A model generated the notes under the pieces. The model made no database searches, was not told where the DNA came from, and saw only the letters and a program-made list of their open reading frames with translations. A stretch of 64,000 nucleotides of DNA, from positions 27,277 through 91,276 of the forward strand of contig CABZJM010000003.1 in NCBI GenBank assembly GCA_902526075.1, in the 5' to 3' direction. This DNA is from an uncultured Bacteroidota bacterium. Lineage in GTDB: Bacteria > Bacteroidota > Bacteroidia > Flavobacteriales > Flavobacteriaceae. Within the stretch, counting starts at the first letter, position 1. The number at the start of each line of letters is the position of its first letter. Shown here in pieces: positions 55,607-64,000 of this stretch. Both the position numbers and the translations under genes were made by a program.

Positions 55607-56245
55607 TTAGTTTAGTATGTAAATGAGACTTAGTCTAATGTTGTCATTACTTATTTCAACATTATCTACAGCTTGTTCATCAAAAATTAACGAATCATTA
55701 GATCCGGTTAATTGCTTATTTTCTGAAATAGAATATCCGATTGCAAGCTTAACATCTTCTTTTAAATTAAATTTTAAGCTTATTCCTAAATCAGTCCATG
55801 CATTTAGTCCGTCAAACTCCGAGTTAGTTGATATATCATAAACCATAGAATTAATGAGCTGTTTGCCCTTAACTATATGGCTTAAATTAACTCCAGCAGA
55901 AAGTTCAAACTTCATCACGTCAGCTATTGTGACAACTGGAATATTTATTGAATTCTTAACTCCAATAAAGCTAGTCTGCCATTCATAATAGCTTGCCATA
56001 TTTCCGGTTGATGCATTATATTCATTCAAATTTAAACTTACAGAGTAGCTAAGGCTTTTACCTGTTTTTTTACCAAGTAACTTTGTATAACCAATTTCAG
56101 CATATGACCCCATTCCGCTTGCGCTAAAGTTTTCGTTTACCTCAAATGAATAGTCAGAAAAGTTGCTTCCCACAGAGAAGTTGATCTCTTGGGAATAAAG
56201 ATTTATTCCAATTAGCAGAATAAAGAGTTTTAATAATTGTTTCAT
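55607..56245 (-). CDS. small outer-membrane beta-barrel protein of the adhesin locus
   Basis: The 212 residues have a signal peptide ending LYSQ (about 1-18), then about eight amphipathic beta-strands with alternating hydrophobic residues, ending IRLSLIYILN. This looks like an eight-stranded barrel. The family is not recognised. Its start overlaps the T9SS-sorted gene by four bases, and the adhesin gene follows after five bases, so the three are one transcription unit. It is a candidate anchor or receptor for the adhesin. Confidence 0.75.
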   Translation of the reverse strand: MKQLLKLFILLIGINLYSQEINFSVGSNFSDYSFEVNENFSASGMGSYAEIGYTKLLGKKTGKSLSYSVSLNLNEYNASTGNMASYYEWQTSFIGVKNSINIPVVTIADVMKFELSAGVNLSHIVKGKQLINSMVYDISTNSEFDGLNAWTDLGISLKFNLKEDVKLAIGYSISENKQLTGSNDSLIFDEQAVDNVEISNDNIRLSLIYILN

Positions 56246-56733
56246 TTCTTTATAATTTTTGTGTAGTAGTTTAATTTATTATTTCTTAAGTATACCAAAT
56301 AGGATCCGCTAGGAATACTAGATAGATTTAATTGTGCTGTTCCAGATTCAATACTAATAGATCTTTCCATCACAAGTCTCCCCGAAAAATCAAACACCAA
56401 AACATTAGTTACTCCGTCGTTGTAGTTGGTGAAGATAAAATTAAGGTTTGTTATGACCGGATTTGGATAATGGTTGATTTCTATTGAATCTAAAACTTCT
56501 GAATTTGTGATTAAATATTTCCAATAAGGTTGTTGAAAGCCTTGAATAACTTTATTTTGCCCATCATAATTTCCTGTTATTGACTGTTGGCCAATTGTTT
56601 GAGAAACATAATGACCCGATTCCAAAAGTACACTATTACCTTGACTTGAAATCATTTCACGAACTAATTCCTGAGAATTAGAAATTTGAAAAGTTAAAGT
56701 CATTACAATAGTAAAAGCAATATTAATCCTCAT
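56242..56733 (-). CDS. T9SS-sorted small surface protein
   Basis: The 163 residues have a signal peptide (about 1-20, ending NSQE) and an N-terminal module with SGHYVSQTIGQQS and GFQQPYW, frequent in Bacteroidota surface proteins. The last roughly 75 residues form a type A T9SS sorting domain: NHYPNPVITNLNF, VLVFDFSGRLVMER, IPSGSYLVYL and a basic end (KIIKK). It is therefore exported through the type IX system, as in gliding Flavobacteriia. It is first in the adhesin operon. Confidence 0.87.
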   Translation of the reverse strand: MRINIAFTIVMTLTFQISNSQELVREMISSQGNSVLLESGHYVSQTIGQQSITGNYDGQNKVIQGFQQPYWKYLITNSEVLDSIEINHYPNPVITNLNFIFTNYNDGVTNVLVFDFSGRLVMERSISIESGTAQLNLSSIPSGSYLVYLRNNKLNYYTKIIKK

Positions 56734-56887
56734 ATTTAGATTCTATTTAAATGGTTTAAAATGTTGAAAATATGAAATTTGTTCACTTTGAAATCAAAAA
56801 GTAATGGATATTACAATGTCCTATATTATATTTTCAATATTTCTTGTAAAAAAATTGAAAAAATTGATGATTTGAAAAACATTAAAA

Positions 56888-57121
56888 TCACAAAATTTTA
56901 TCAATACCAACTGTTAAGGCACCAGAATTACCGTTAAAATTATCAACCGCTATGAATCCATTTTCTGAACAAATTTTTTTGACTAAACTTTTCATCTTGT
57001 AACTATTGCCAGTGATAATCTCAAAATCATCATGTCCGTTATTGTAATTTGTGATAATCCACTCTGGAAGTATTTCTTTAACCTTGGAATAGGTCATACC
57101 GTGCAAATCAATTTTTAGCAA
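56888..57121 (-). CDS. Smr-domain-like small protein
   Basis: The 77 residues form one compact domain with the Smr signature DLHG (5-8) and ITGNSYKMKSLVK (36-48), where the usual TGxG loop is changed to TGNS. Smr domains of MutS2 type bind or nick nucleic acids, but the altered loop leaves activity uncertain. The ATG at 57121 is ten bases downstream of the gene at 57132-57452. Confidence 0.7.
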   Translation of the reverse strand: MLKIDLHGMTYSKVKEILPEWIITNYNNGHDDFEIITGNSYKMKSLVKKICSENGFIAVDNFNGNSGALTVGIDKIL

Positions 57122-57131
57122 GAATAATTAT

Positions 57132-57452
57132 TTATCTTAATTTGTGCTTTACAGCATTAAGTGCCTTAAGTTCACTTTGAGTAAGAACCCTTAAGAGCAT
57201 TTCTTCAGCTTCTTTATCCAGAGAAAATACTTTTTGAGGACTAGCTCCAGAGGATGTAATATATTGTGCCTTTTTGTAAGTGGAATATATAACTCTACTA
57301 ACGTAATTGATTTTATTTTCATCTAGCCCAATCTCTTCAAACAATTCATAGTTTAATGATTTAACTTCTTCAATTGATTTGTAATCGGTAGATCCGAATG
57401 AAATATTCGAAGAAAAGATTAAAAGTATAAGGCATAATAAAAGTTTTCTCAT
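57132..57452 (-). CDS. small secreted protein, adhesin-locus paralogue B
   Basis: The 106 residues have a signal peptide (about 1-20, ending FGSTD) and a helical body with IGLDENKINYVSRVIYS and MLLRVLTQSELKALNAVK. It matches the layout of the protein at 51541-51885, including GLDxNK and LT...L..VK near the C-terminus. The function is unknown. It lies between lysS and the Smr-like gene on the minus strand. Confidence 0.65.
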   Translation of the reverse strand: MRKLLLCLILLIFSSNISFGSTDYKSIEEVKSLNYELFEEIGLDENKINYVSRVIYSTYKKAQYITSSGASPQKVFSLDKEAEEMLLRVLTQSELKALNAVKHKLR

Positions 57453-57475
57453 GATGTGAATTTTCTTAAATATAG

Positions 57476-59170
57476 TTAATTAATTTTTGAAATATAAATT
57501 TCGTTTTCAATTTTTTCAACTTTAATAAGTTCAAGTTTTCTAAGAGATTTGATCGATTTATCCCATGCTTTATTACTTAGCCCAGATTTGTTTTTTACTT
57601 CATCTAATAATTGATATTCATCACTTAAAATTTTAAAAATAAGTTCTTCTTTTTCTGACAAAGAAACTTTCTTTTTTTCCGGTTTCATTTGTGGAAAAAA
57701 GAGAACTTCCTGTATGGAAGAATTATTTGTCATAAGCATTACCAACCTATCAATTCCAATTCCAATTCCTGAAGTTGGTGGCATCCCATATTCAAGAGCT
57801 CTTAAAAAATCATAATCTATAAACTCACCAGCTTCTTGATCCCCTTTTTTGGATAATTCAAGCTGTTTTTCAAATCTTTCTTTTTGGTCTATTGGGTCAT
57901 TTAACTCACTATATGCATTCGCTATTTCTTTACCATTCACAATTAACTCAAATCTTTCAGTTAAGTCTTTGTTTTCCCTGTGTACTTTTGTAAGTGGGCT
58001 CATCTCCTTTGGGTAGTCAATTATGAAAGTTGGTTGTATAAAATTTGGCTCACACTTATTACCAAAAATTGAATCAATTAACTTCCCTTTACCCATAGTT
58101 TCATCAATTTCAATATTTAGATCTTTAGCTGTTTCTCTTAAAATTGATTCATCCATCATGGAAATATCAATTCCTGTGAATTTTTTTATTGCTTCATAAA
58201 TTGAAATTCTTTCATATGGTGCTTTATAATCTATAATATTATTACCAATCTTTACTTTCGTTTTACCGGTTGAATCAATAGAAACTTTTTCCAATAACTG
58301 TTCGGTCAATTCCATCATCCAGTAGTAATCTTTGTAGGAAACATATAGCTCTAGAATTGTAAATTCTGGATTATGAGTTCTGTCCATACCCTCATTTCTA
58401 AAATCCTTGGCAAATTCATAAACTCCATCAAAGCCACCTACAATTAGCCTTTTTAGATATAATTCGTTTGCAATTCTTAAATAAAGAGGAATATTTAATG
58501 TATTGTGGTGTGTTAAAAATGGTCTTGCAGAAGCTCCACCAGGGATTGGTTGTAATATTGGTGTTTCAACTTCAAGATATTTCCTTTCATTTAAAAATTC
58601 ACGAATACTATTAGTAATTAAAGTTCTTTTGACAAAGGTTTCTCTGACATCAGAATTTACAATTAAATCAACATATCTTTGACGATATCTGGTCTCTGGG
58701 TCATTGAATTCGTCATATAAATTCCCTTTACTGTCTTCCTTTGGCATCGGTAATGGTCTTAGGGATTTAGAAAGTAATTTGAAGTTTTTAACTAATACTG
58801 TTTTTTCCCCAACTTTAGTTTTAAATAAACTTCCTTCGACCCCAATAATATCACCGATATCAAGTAATTTTTTATATAGTTCATTATATAGAATTTTATC
58901 TTCTCCAGTACAAATTTCATCTCGGTTGAAGTAGAGTTGAATTTTTCCTTTGCTGTCTTGAAGCTCGGCAAAACTTGCATTTCCTTGAATTCTTCTTGAC
59001 ATTAAACGCCCAGAAATAACAACTTTTTTATCAATTTGAAAGTTATTTTTAATTTCTGTGGAGTAGTCAGAGACTAGGAACAATTCTGCCGGATAAGGGT
59101 CTATGCCTAAGTCTCTAATTTTTTTTAATTTATCTCTTCTTACTAATTCTTGTTCGCTAAATACCATCAA
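57476..59170 (-). CDS. lysS: lysyl-tRNA synthetase (class II)
   Basis: It charges tRNA-Lys. The 564 residues include an N-terminal OB anticodon-binding domain with VISGRLMSRRIQGNASFAELQD, motif 2 near 262 (FRNEGMDRTHNPEFT) and motif 3 near 465 (GMPPTSGIGIGIDRLVML). A C-terminal extension of about 65 residues (winged-helix-like, from about 500) follows the core, longer than the E. coli enzyme. The start is ATG 59170 or the next codon. Confidence 0.96.
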   Translation of the reverse strand: MMVFSEQELVRRDKLKKIRDLGIDPYPAELFLVSDYSTEIKNNFQIDKKVVISGRLMSRRIQGNASFAELQDSKGKIQLYFNRDEICTGEDKILYNELYKKLLDIGDIIGVEGSLFKTKVGEKTVLVKNFKLLSKSLRPLPMPKEDSKGNLYDEFNDPETRYRQRYVDLIVNSDVRETFVKRTLITNSIREFLNERKYLEVETPILQPIPGGASARPFLTHHNTLNIPLYLRIANELYLKRLIVGGFDGVYEFAKDFRNEGMDRTHNPEFTILELYVSYKDYYWMMELTEQLLEKVSIDSTGKTKVKIGNNIIDYKAPYERISIYEAIKKFTGIDISMMDESILRETAKDLNIEIDETMGKGKLIDSIFGNKCEPNFIQPTFIIDYPKEMSPLTKVHRENKDLTERFELIVNGKEIANAYSELNDPIDQKERFEKQLELSKKGDQEAGEFIDYDFLRALEYGMPPTSGIGIGIDRLVMLMTNNSSIQEVLFFPQMKPEKKKVSLSEKEELIFKILSDEYQLLDEVKNKSGLSNKAWDKSIKSLRKLELIKVEKIENEIYISKIN

Positions 59171-59188
59171 TCCAAAGTTGTTATTTTA

Positions 59189-59196
59189 CAAATATA
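59189..59196 (-). promoter_or_regulatory. -7 box upstream of lysS
   Basis: On the minus strand TATATTTG matches TAnnTTTG exactly, 18 bases before the lysS ATG. A -33 TTG is not seen at standard spacing. Confidence 0.45.
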
Positions 59197-59267
59197 CTTT
59201 TAATTGAAATAAAAATGAATAACCGATTAATTTTTAAAAGATAACTATATTTACATTAATTGTTTTT

Positions 59268-59429
59268 ATGAGTTTATTCAGAGTTTTTTTATCCATTTTA
59301 TGCCCTCCATCTGCTGTAATTGATAAAGGTTGTGGGTCTATCTTAATTGTATTTATTCTCTGGATATGTGGATGGGTGCCTGGTGTCATAGCAGCACTTG
59401 TAATATTAAATAACCCAAAAAATCAATAA
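59268..59429 (+). CDS. YqaE/Pmp3-like small membrane protein
   Basis: It encodes 53 residues with two hydrophobic helices. The sequence MSLFRVFLSILCPPSAV, DKGCGSILIVFILW and GWVPGVIAALVILN matches the Pmp3/YqaE family, linked in yeast and plants to membrane potential and salt stress; the bacterial role is unclear. Its stop overlaps the lipB start by one base (TAATG), so the two are coupled. Confidence 0.88.
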   Translation: MSLFRVFLSILCPPSAVIDKGCGSILIVFILWICGWVPGVIAALVILNNPKNQ

Positions 59430-60127
59430 TGAATAAACAAATTAAATTTATTGATTTGGGAACCATGGATTATAAAGAAGCATGGGATTTTCAACAAAAT
59501 TTATTTGATGAAATAGTTCAAATAAAGAAAGAAAATCGAAAAAATAACACAAATTTAAAAACTCCAAACTATTTTTTATTTGTTGAACATCCACATGTTT
59601 ATACTTTAGGAAAAAGTGGAAATTATTCAAATTTATTAATAGATGAAAATCAGTTGAAAAATAAAAATGCTAGTTTTTACAAAATTAATCGGGGAGGAGA
59701 TATTACCTATCATGGCCCTGGTCAAATTGTAGGTTATCCAATCTTGGATTTAGAAAATTTTTTTACAGACATCCATATGTATTTGCGTTATTTGGAGAAG
59801 ACTGTTATAGACTCGTTGGATTATTTTGGTATTGAAGCGGGGAGAAATCAAGGCAAAACAGGTGTTTGGATTGATATCAAAACACCATTTCCCAAAAAAA
59901 TTTGTGCAATGGGTGTTCGTGCCAGTAGGTGGGTTACGATGCATGGATTCGCACTAAATGTAAACGTTGACCTAGATTATTTTAACAACATTATTCCTTG
60001 TGGTCTTAGCGATAATATTGTAACGTCGATGAATAATGAATTAAATATAACTGAAATGGATATTAAAAAGACAAAGGGAGCATTAAAAAGTTGTTTTTCA
60101 AAAACCTTTAATTCAGAGTTTATCTAA
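59429..60127 (+). CDS. lipB: octanoyl-[ACP]:protein octanoyltransferase
   Basis: It moves octanoate from acyl carrier protein to lipoyl domains of 2-oxoacid dehydrogenases and GcvH. The 232 residues show RGGDITYHGPGQ (88-99), catalytic Lys157 in KKICAMGVRASRWVTMHGFALN and Cys191 in IIPCGLSD. It follows the yqaE-like gene with a one-base overlap and overlaps the convergent lipoprotein gene by eight bases. Confidence 0.95.
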   Translation: MNKQIKFIDLGTMDYKEAWDFQQNLFDEIVQIKKENRKNNTNLKTPNYFLFVEHPHVYTLGKSGNYSNLLIDENQLKNKNASFYKINRGGDITYHGPGQIVGYPILDLENFFTDIHMYLRYLEKTVIDSLDYFGIEAGRNQGKTGVWIDIKTPFPKKICAMGVRASRWVTMHGFALNVNVDLDYFNNIIPCGLSDNIVTSMNNELNITEMDIKKTKGALKSCFSKTFNSEFI

Positions 60128-61988
60128 CAATTTGGTATCGGATATTTTTATTCTCTGTGAGTGTTGTAAATTCAATACTACTTTTATCAATTATAAAATG
60201 TGCATTTTCGTTTGAAGAAATTGGAAAACCATTAATCAAATTTAATTCATTGTTAAATAAATAAATTTTATTGTTTTGTGAATCAAATATATTTACATAT
60301 GTCTTATCATTTGCAGTTAAAACATTAAAATCATCATATTTTCCAAATGGAATTTCAACGTTAATTTTTGAATTTGATAAAATATTTTTTTGTAAAGTAA
60401 AAATTGTTTTTTTATTGCTTTTAACCTTGCTATTAATTGGCATTGGCTCATGCAGTTTTGTATTTCCATTCATGTCTATTTTCACAATTTCATTTTTTAG
60501 TGTACTAGTCACAAGAAGATTTTGATATTGAAATATTTCATCACTTGAGTAGTTGTGTTTAGTTTTTGGATTAATTCTAACAGCACCTCTTCTATTTAAA
60601 ATAGTTAAGTGGTCAGTTGTTTTAAATACAATTATGTCTTTATTTCCGATTCTAAAATGTTTTGGGGTTGTTATTATTTTATTTTTTTTACTGTAGTTAA
60701 ACCCACGTACCCTGTTTCCCCTGGAATCAAACATAAATAACTCATCGTTTTGTGTAATTAGTAGTCTGTAGTTCTTATTCTTATCATAATCAAAAACAGA
60801 AACTGGTTTTGTTATCTCATCCCTAAATTTTAAGGGAAATTTACCAACATTACGTCCTTTTCTGTCTAATAGATTCAATGATTTTGCTGTTGTGAAAACA
60901 TATTGAAGTTTTCCGTTTTTGTAGCTATCAATTTGATTTATTTCTTTAATAATTTTACCGTCAATTTCTCTAGTCCATTCAACTTGTCCACGATTGTTTA
61001 TTAGGTACAAAATATTTTTAGAATCTTGAATAAGAACTTCATTACTATTATTTATGTGATTTTTTACGATCTGAGGACCATGTATAACATCGTTAGTAAT
61101 ATTTGATTCAAATTTTAAGTCTATCATTGAGTTTGAAGGTTCTCTTTTAAGATCTGAAATATATCCATTGATATTTATGATTTTATCCCCTTTTTTTAGT
61201 TGGAATATTTTGTAGTATTTTGACTTTGACTCTGATGAATCAAAGTCAAATATGTTGAGATTTTTATCAAGATTTGAGCTGATTAAATCATAATCCTCTA
61301 TTAAATCATTTTTAAAATCAAAATATGGTTTTTTTTCCGAACTAATTATTTCTTGAATGGCTAATTTTTCGTTACTTTCCAGACTATCGATTGAAGAATC
61401 ATCAACTACACCATTTAAAGAAATTAGATTGCCTGAGGCATCAATATTCAAAATTATATTTCTGTTTGAATCACTTGATTCTATATCGAAAATTTTTCTT
61501 AATAGTTTTTCTGTATAAGAGCTGTCAAGTGCTACGCTAAAATTGATATTTGTTTGATTAATTTTTTGAAATTTTTTACCAAAATAATTATCGTTAATAA
61601 CAGGTATAAGTTTGTTATTACTTGAAATAATATCAATTTCATCATATTTTAATTTTTTATCTGTTATACTGTCATTCGTAATTTCTAATCCAATGATATC
61701 ATACTCAAGAAGGCCATCGTTTTCGTAAAGTCCAATTACAATCTCTTTATCATCGTTTATCATAGATATTTGTGAAACTAAATTCTTTATTGTCAAATTT
61801 GAGTTTACAAGTGAATTTAAGTAGCCGTTATTATCTATGCTATTTTTAAACTTTCCTATGTTCTTTACTGAAATGACAACTTTTGAATTCTCGGAGATTA
61901 GGTCATAAGAATTAATTTCTTTTTTTATAATTTTTTCACATGCAGAAAAAATAAAGAATATTAGAATAATTAATAATTTTTTTCTCAT
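60120..61988 (-). CDS. beta-propeller-like lipoprotein of the rnhB cluster
   Basis: The 622 residues have a lipoprotein signal (Cys17 in FSAC). The second half has repeated short blades such as ILYLINNRGQVEWTREIDG, SLNLLDRKGRNVGKFPL, DELFMFDSRGNRVRGFN and LTILNRRGAVRINP, the pattern of PQQ/YncE-type propellers. The N-terminal half is Ser/Asp-rich and unrecognised. A conserved neighbour of rnhB in Flavobacteriia, its role is unknown. Confidence 0.7.
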   Translation of the reverse strand: MRKKLLIILIFFIFSACEKIIKKEINSYDLISENSKVVISVKNIGKFKNSIDNNGYLNSLVNSNLTIKNLVSQISMINDDKEIVIGLYENDGLLEYDIIGLEITNDSITDKKLKYDEIDIISSNNKLIPVINDNYFGKKFQKINQTNINFSVALDSSYTEKLLRKIFDIESSDSNRNIILNIDASGNLISLNGVVDDSSIDSLESNEKLAIQEIISSEKKPYFDFKNDLIEDYDLISSNLDKNLNIFDFDSSESKSKYYKIFQLKKGDKIININGYISDLKREPSNSMIDLKFESNITNDVIHGPQIVKNHINNSNEVLIQDSKNILYLINNRGQVEWTREIDGKIIKEINQIDSYKNGKLQYVFTTAKSLNLLDRKGRNVGKFPLKFRDEITKPVSVFDYDKNKNYRLLITQNDELFMFDSRGNRVRGFNYSKKNKIITTPKHFRIGNKDIIVFKTTDHLTILNRRGAVRINPKTKHNYSSDEIFQYQNLLVTSTLKNEIVKIDMNGNTKLHEPMPINSKVKSNKKTIFTLQKNILSNSKINVEIPFGKYDDFNVLTANDKTYVNIFDSQNNKIYLFNNELNLINGFPISSNENAHFIIDKSSIEFTTLTENKNIRYQIVR

Positions 61989-62011
61989 AAATACATTAAC
62001 CAGTTACTAAA

Positions 62012-62611
62012 TTAAAAATCAATTGTTAATTGTTCATCAAAAAGCTTGAAACTTTTTCTGTGGTGTTTTGTAACACCATACTGTTTTAGAGCTTCTTTAT
62101 GCTCCTTAGTTGGATAACCCTTGTTTTTAAACCAAAAATAGTTTGGGAAGTTTTGGGAAATTTTTTTCATGTAAACATCTCTTGAATGTTTTGCTAAGAT
62201 TGAAGCCGAGGCGATACTAAGGTATTTAGCGTCACCCTTAACTATTGTTTTGTGTTGAATTCCATTATATTTTTTGAATTTGTTTCCATCGATTATTAAA
62301 AATTCAGGCTTGATAATTAGATTCTTTATGCATTTGTGCATTGCTAAAATTGATGCATTAAGAATGTTTACCTCGTCGATTTTGTTTGGAAATACATTCT
62401 GAACGCTATAAGAAATTGAATTTTGAATAATAATTTTTGTTAATTTTTTTCTTTCAGTCATTGAAAGTTTCTTTGAATCATCAATTAATTTGTGATAAAA
62501 ATCAGGTTTTAAAATAACTGCAGCCGCTGTAACGGGACCGGCTAAACAACCTCTACCTGCCTCATCAATGCCACACTCAAGTTCGAATGCACTGTATTTA
62601 GATTTCAGCAT
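62012..62611 (-). CDS. rnhB: ribonuclease HII
   Basis: It removes ribonucleotides from DNA. The 199 residues match the family: GIDEAGRGCLAGPV (14-27) with Asp16-Glu17, the FLIIDGNKF strand and SIASASILAKHSRD. The gene lies 23 bases upstream of the propeller-like lipoprotein on the same strand and is divergent from the putative porin. Confidence 0.96.
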   Translation of the reverse strand: MLKSKYSAFELECGIDEAGRGCLAGPVTAAAVILKPDFYHKLIDDSKKLSMTERKKLTKIIIQNSISYSVQNVFPNKIDEVNILNASILAMHKCIKNLIIKPEFLIIDGNKFKKYNGIQHKTIVKGDAKYLSIASASILAKHSRDVYMKKISQNFPNYFWFKNKGYPTKEHKEALKQYGVTKHHRKSFKLFDEQLTIDF

Positions 62612-62650
62612 AAATATTTGTTAAAAATTAGAGGTTAATTCGTTTCTAAT

Positions 62651-62658
62651 TACTTTTG
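62651..62658 (+). promoter_or_regulatory. -7 box upstream of the putative porin
   Basis: TACTTTTG matches TAnnTTTG exactly, 17 bases before the ATG at 62676. Confidence 0.45.
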
Positions 62659-62675
62659 TAGCGATATTCAACTTA

Positions 62676-64000
62676 ATGAAAAATTTTAAATTATTTTTAT
62701 TCTTTTATTTATTTTGCTTTAATTTTTTAAAAGCTCAGTTAAGTCAAATTCCAAAATCTCCAAACATGCAGGAGATTTCGAGGGGCCAAAAAACCTCTGG
62801 TTCAATTTTAGATTCTGTTCCAGGATTTTTTAATAATAAAAGTACTACCCTAAATAAAAATCCTGATGCTAAAATTCAGGATTATTTAATCATCACTAGG
62901 GCAAATGATACTATTGCCGTTGACACTTCACTGACGATTGAGAAATATTATAAAATAAATTTTTTAAGAAAAGATAATTTTGATTTGATTTCATTTTCTA
63001 ACACCGGAGTGGCCTACAATACATTGTCATTTTCTGCAATAAATTCAATTACACCAAAAATGGGAGCTCTAAATAAATATTATTTGTATGATTCTGTCGA
63101 TGATGTTGTTTATTACGACTTACCAACTCCATTTACAGAATTAATGTATAGGTCAGTATTCGAACAAGGTCAATTACTTGATGCAGTATATTCTGTTAAC
63201 ACTTCTCGTCAATTTAATTTTTCAATTTCAAGAAAAGGTCTAAGATCACTTGGAAATTATCAAAATTTTATAAGTAGCAGCTCAAATTTCATGATAAGTA
63301 CAAACTATTTATCAAAAAATAATAGATATAGATTAAGAACTCATTACACAAACCAAAAGCTTTTTTCAGAACAAAATGGAGGTTTAAACAATTCTGATAT
63401 TCCAAACTTTGAAAATGGCAACAGTCAATTTCAAGATAGAGGAGTTTTTGACCCAAACTTTGAAAATGCACATAATGAGTTTTTGGGAAAAAGGTTTTAC
63501 ATAGATCAATCTTATGTTTTGAGCAAGAAAGATTCGATAAATGATAGTAGCTTGGAATTATTTAATGAAATTTTTCTTGAAGAAAAAAAATATAAATTTC
63601 AACAATCATCAAGTGACCAATTTTTTGGTAATTCTTTTGTTTCACAGGAAATTAACGATAAAATATTGCTCAACTCTATGAATTTGCATGCTGGAGCGGT
63701 TTACAATTCTGATATTTTTGGAAAAATTAATTTGGGCCTACGCCATGTTATTGACAAATATTCTATAGAAAATTTTCAGATAGACGAATACATTGATAGT
63801 TCTCAAAATATTAATTCTAAAACTACATTCATTACAGTCAAATATTTAAAAAGATTTTCAAAAGTTGAGTTAAATGCAAAAACAGAAAATTATGTTTTTG
63901 GTGATAACAAGTCAAGCATATTTAGTTCCTCTGTTACAGTGAAACTAAAAAACAATAATAATTTAACTGCTAATTATACATTGTCATCATCTGCACCAAA
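62676..64000 (+). CDS. putative porin (Porin_10-like), 5' part (partial)
   Basis: The frame is open from ATG 62676 to the window end, so only about 441 residues are seen. A signal peptide (about 1-21, ending LKAQ) precedes a beta-rich body with YDSVDDVVYYDLPTPFTELMYRS and FNFSISRKGLRSLGNYQN, the usual start of the Bacteroidota putative-porin family. Being beside rnhB is typical of Flavobacteriia. It is divergent from rnhB, and its C-terminus lies outside the window. Confidence 0.75.
   Translation, partial: MKNFKLFLFFYLFCFNFLKAQLSQIPKSPNMQEISRGQKTSGSILDSVPGFFNNKSTTLNKNPDAKIQDYLIITRANDTIAVDTSLTIEKYYKINFLRKDNFDLISFSNTGVAYNTLSFSAINSITPKMGALNKYYLYDSVDDVVYYDLPTPFTELMYRSVFEQGQLLDAVYSVNTSRQFNFSISRKGLRSLGNYQNFISSSSNFMISTNYLSKNNRYRLRTHYTNQKLFSEQNGGLNNSDIPNFENGNSQFQDRGVFDPNFENAHNEFLGKRFYIDQSYVLSKKDSINDSSLELFNEIFLEEKKYKFQQSSSDQFFGNSFVSQEINDKILLNSMNLHAGAVYNSDIFGKINLGLRHVIDKYSIENFQIDEYIDSSQNINSKTTFITVKYLKRFSKVELNAKTENYVFGDNKSSIFSSSVTVKLKNNNNLTANYTLSSSAP

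Overview
The window reads as one contiguous piece of a streamlined, AT-rich genome of a marine-type Bacteroidota bacterium of the class Flavobacteriia. The evidence is a T9SS C-terminal sorting domain, Flavobacteriia-style gene neighbours (coaX to lptC to ppiD; surE to lpxB; lipoprotein, rnhB and putative porin), a class II HMG-CoA reductase beside a GHMP kinase, many signal peptides ending in Ser-Gln, and repeated copies of the Bacteroidota -7 promoter box TAnnTTTG. Genes are packed tightly: no gene-free stretch exceeds 300 bases, and most convergent neighbours overlap. I saw no insertion sequence, prophage, integron, CRISPR array or rRNA.

Layout. 1-8459: the end of a UbiA-type prenyltransferase, tRNA-Leu, then a housekeeping run prs-rplY, a terminator, and pth-ribF-serS-rsmA-mgtE-arsC, with a GNAT gene on the other strand. 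8526-14642: mfd, a secreted LD-carboxypeptidase and metG. 14639-20392: an acyl-CoA/leucine-type catabolic block (acyl-CoA dehydrogenase, acyl-CoA ligase, carboxyltransferase, crotonase). 20389-29918: a DASS anion transporter with an esterase lipoprotein, then an envelope operon of lamin-tail lipoprotein, OprP-like porin, M14 carboxypeptidase, second porin and TPR protein, then a lipoprotein/YwaF-like pair. 30007-38603: tRNA-Phe, coaX, an outer-membrane protein, a TPR protein, lptC, ppiD, and the mevalonate genes. 38729-51255: two tandem POT peptide transporters, a thioredoxin-like protein, lpxB-surE, a C-terminal processing protease, an orphan DppC-like permease, hutU and a GH73/LysM lipoprotein. 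51256-57452: a structured intergenic region and an adhesin-like surface locus. 57476-64000: lysS, a tiny yqaE-like gene, lipB, a beta-propeller-like lipoprotein, rnhB and the start of a putative porin.

The genes suggest a heterotroph that lives on peptides and amino acids: two POT symporters, a secreted M14 carboxypeptidase, urocanase, branched-chain acyl-CoA catabolism, and an LD-carboxypeptidase and glucosaminidase for the wall. It makes isoprenoids by the mevalonate pathway. The most promising poorly described item is the adhesin locus. Its 1234-residue secreted protein combines a Bacteroidota tail-fibre-like N-domain, two Ala/Asp-rich helical stalks of 25- and 43-residue repeats, a YadA-like head and four DUF5011-like Ig domains. 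No membrane anchor or sorting signal is visible in it. It sits beside a T9SS-sorted protein, a small beta-barrel protein and two related small secreted proteins. The porin-peptidase-porin operon is the second candidate. All family calls were made by reading the sequence; no database search was run.
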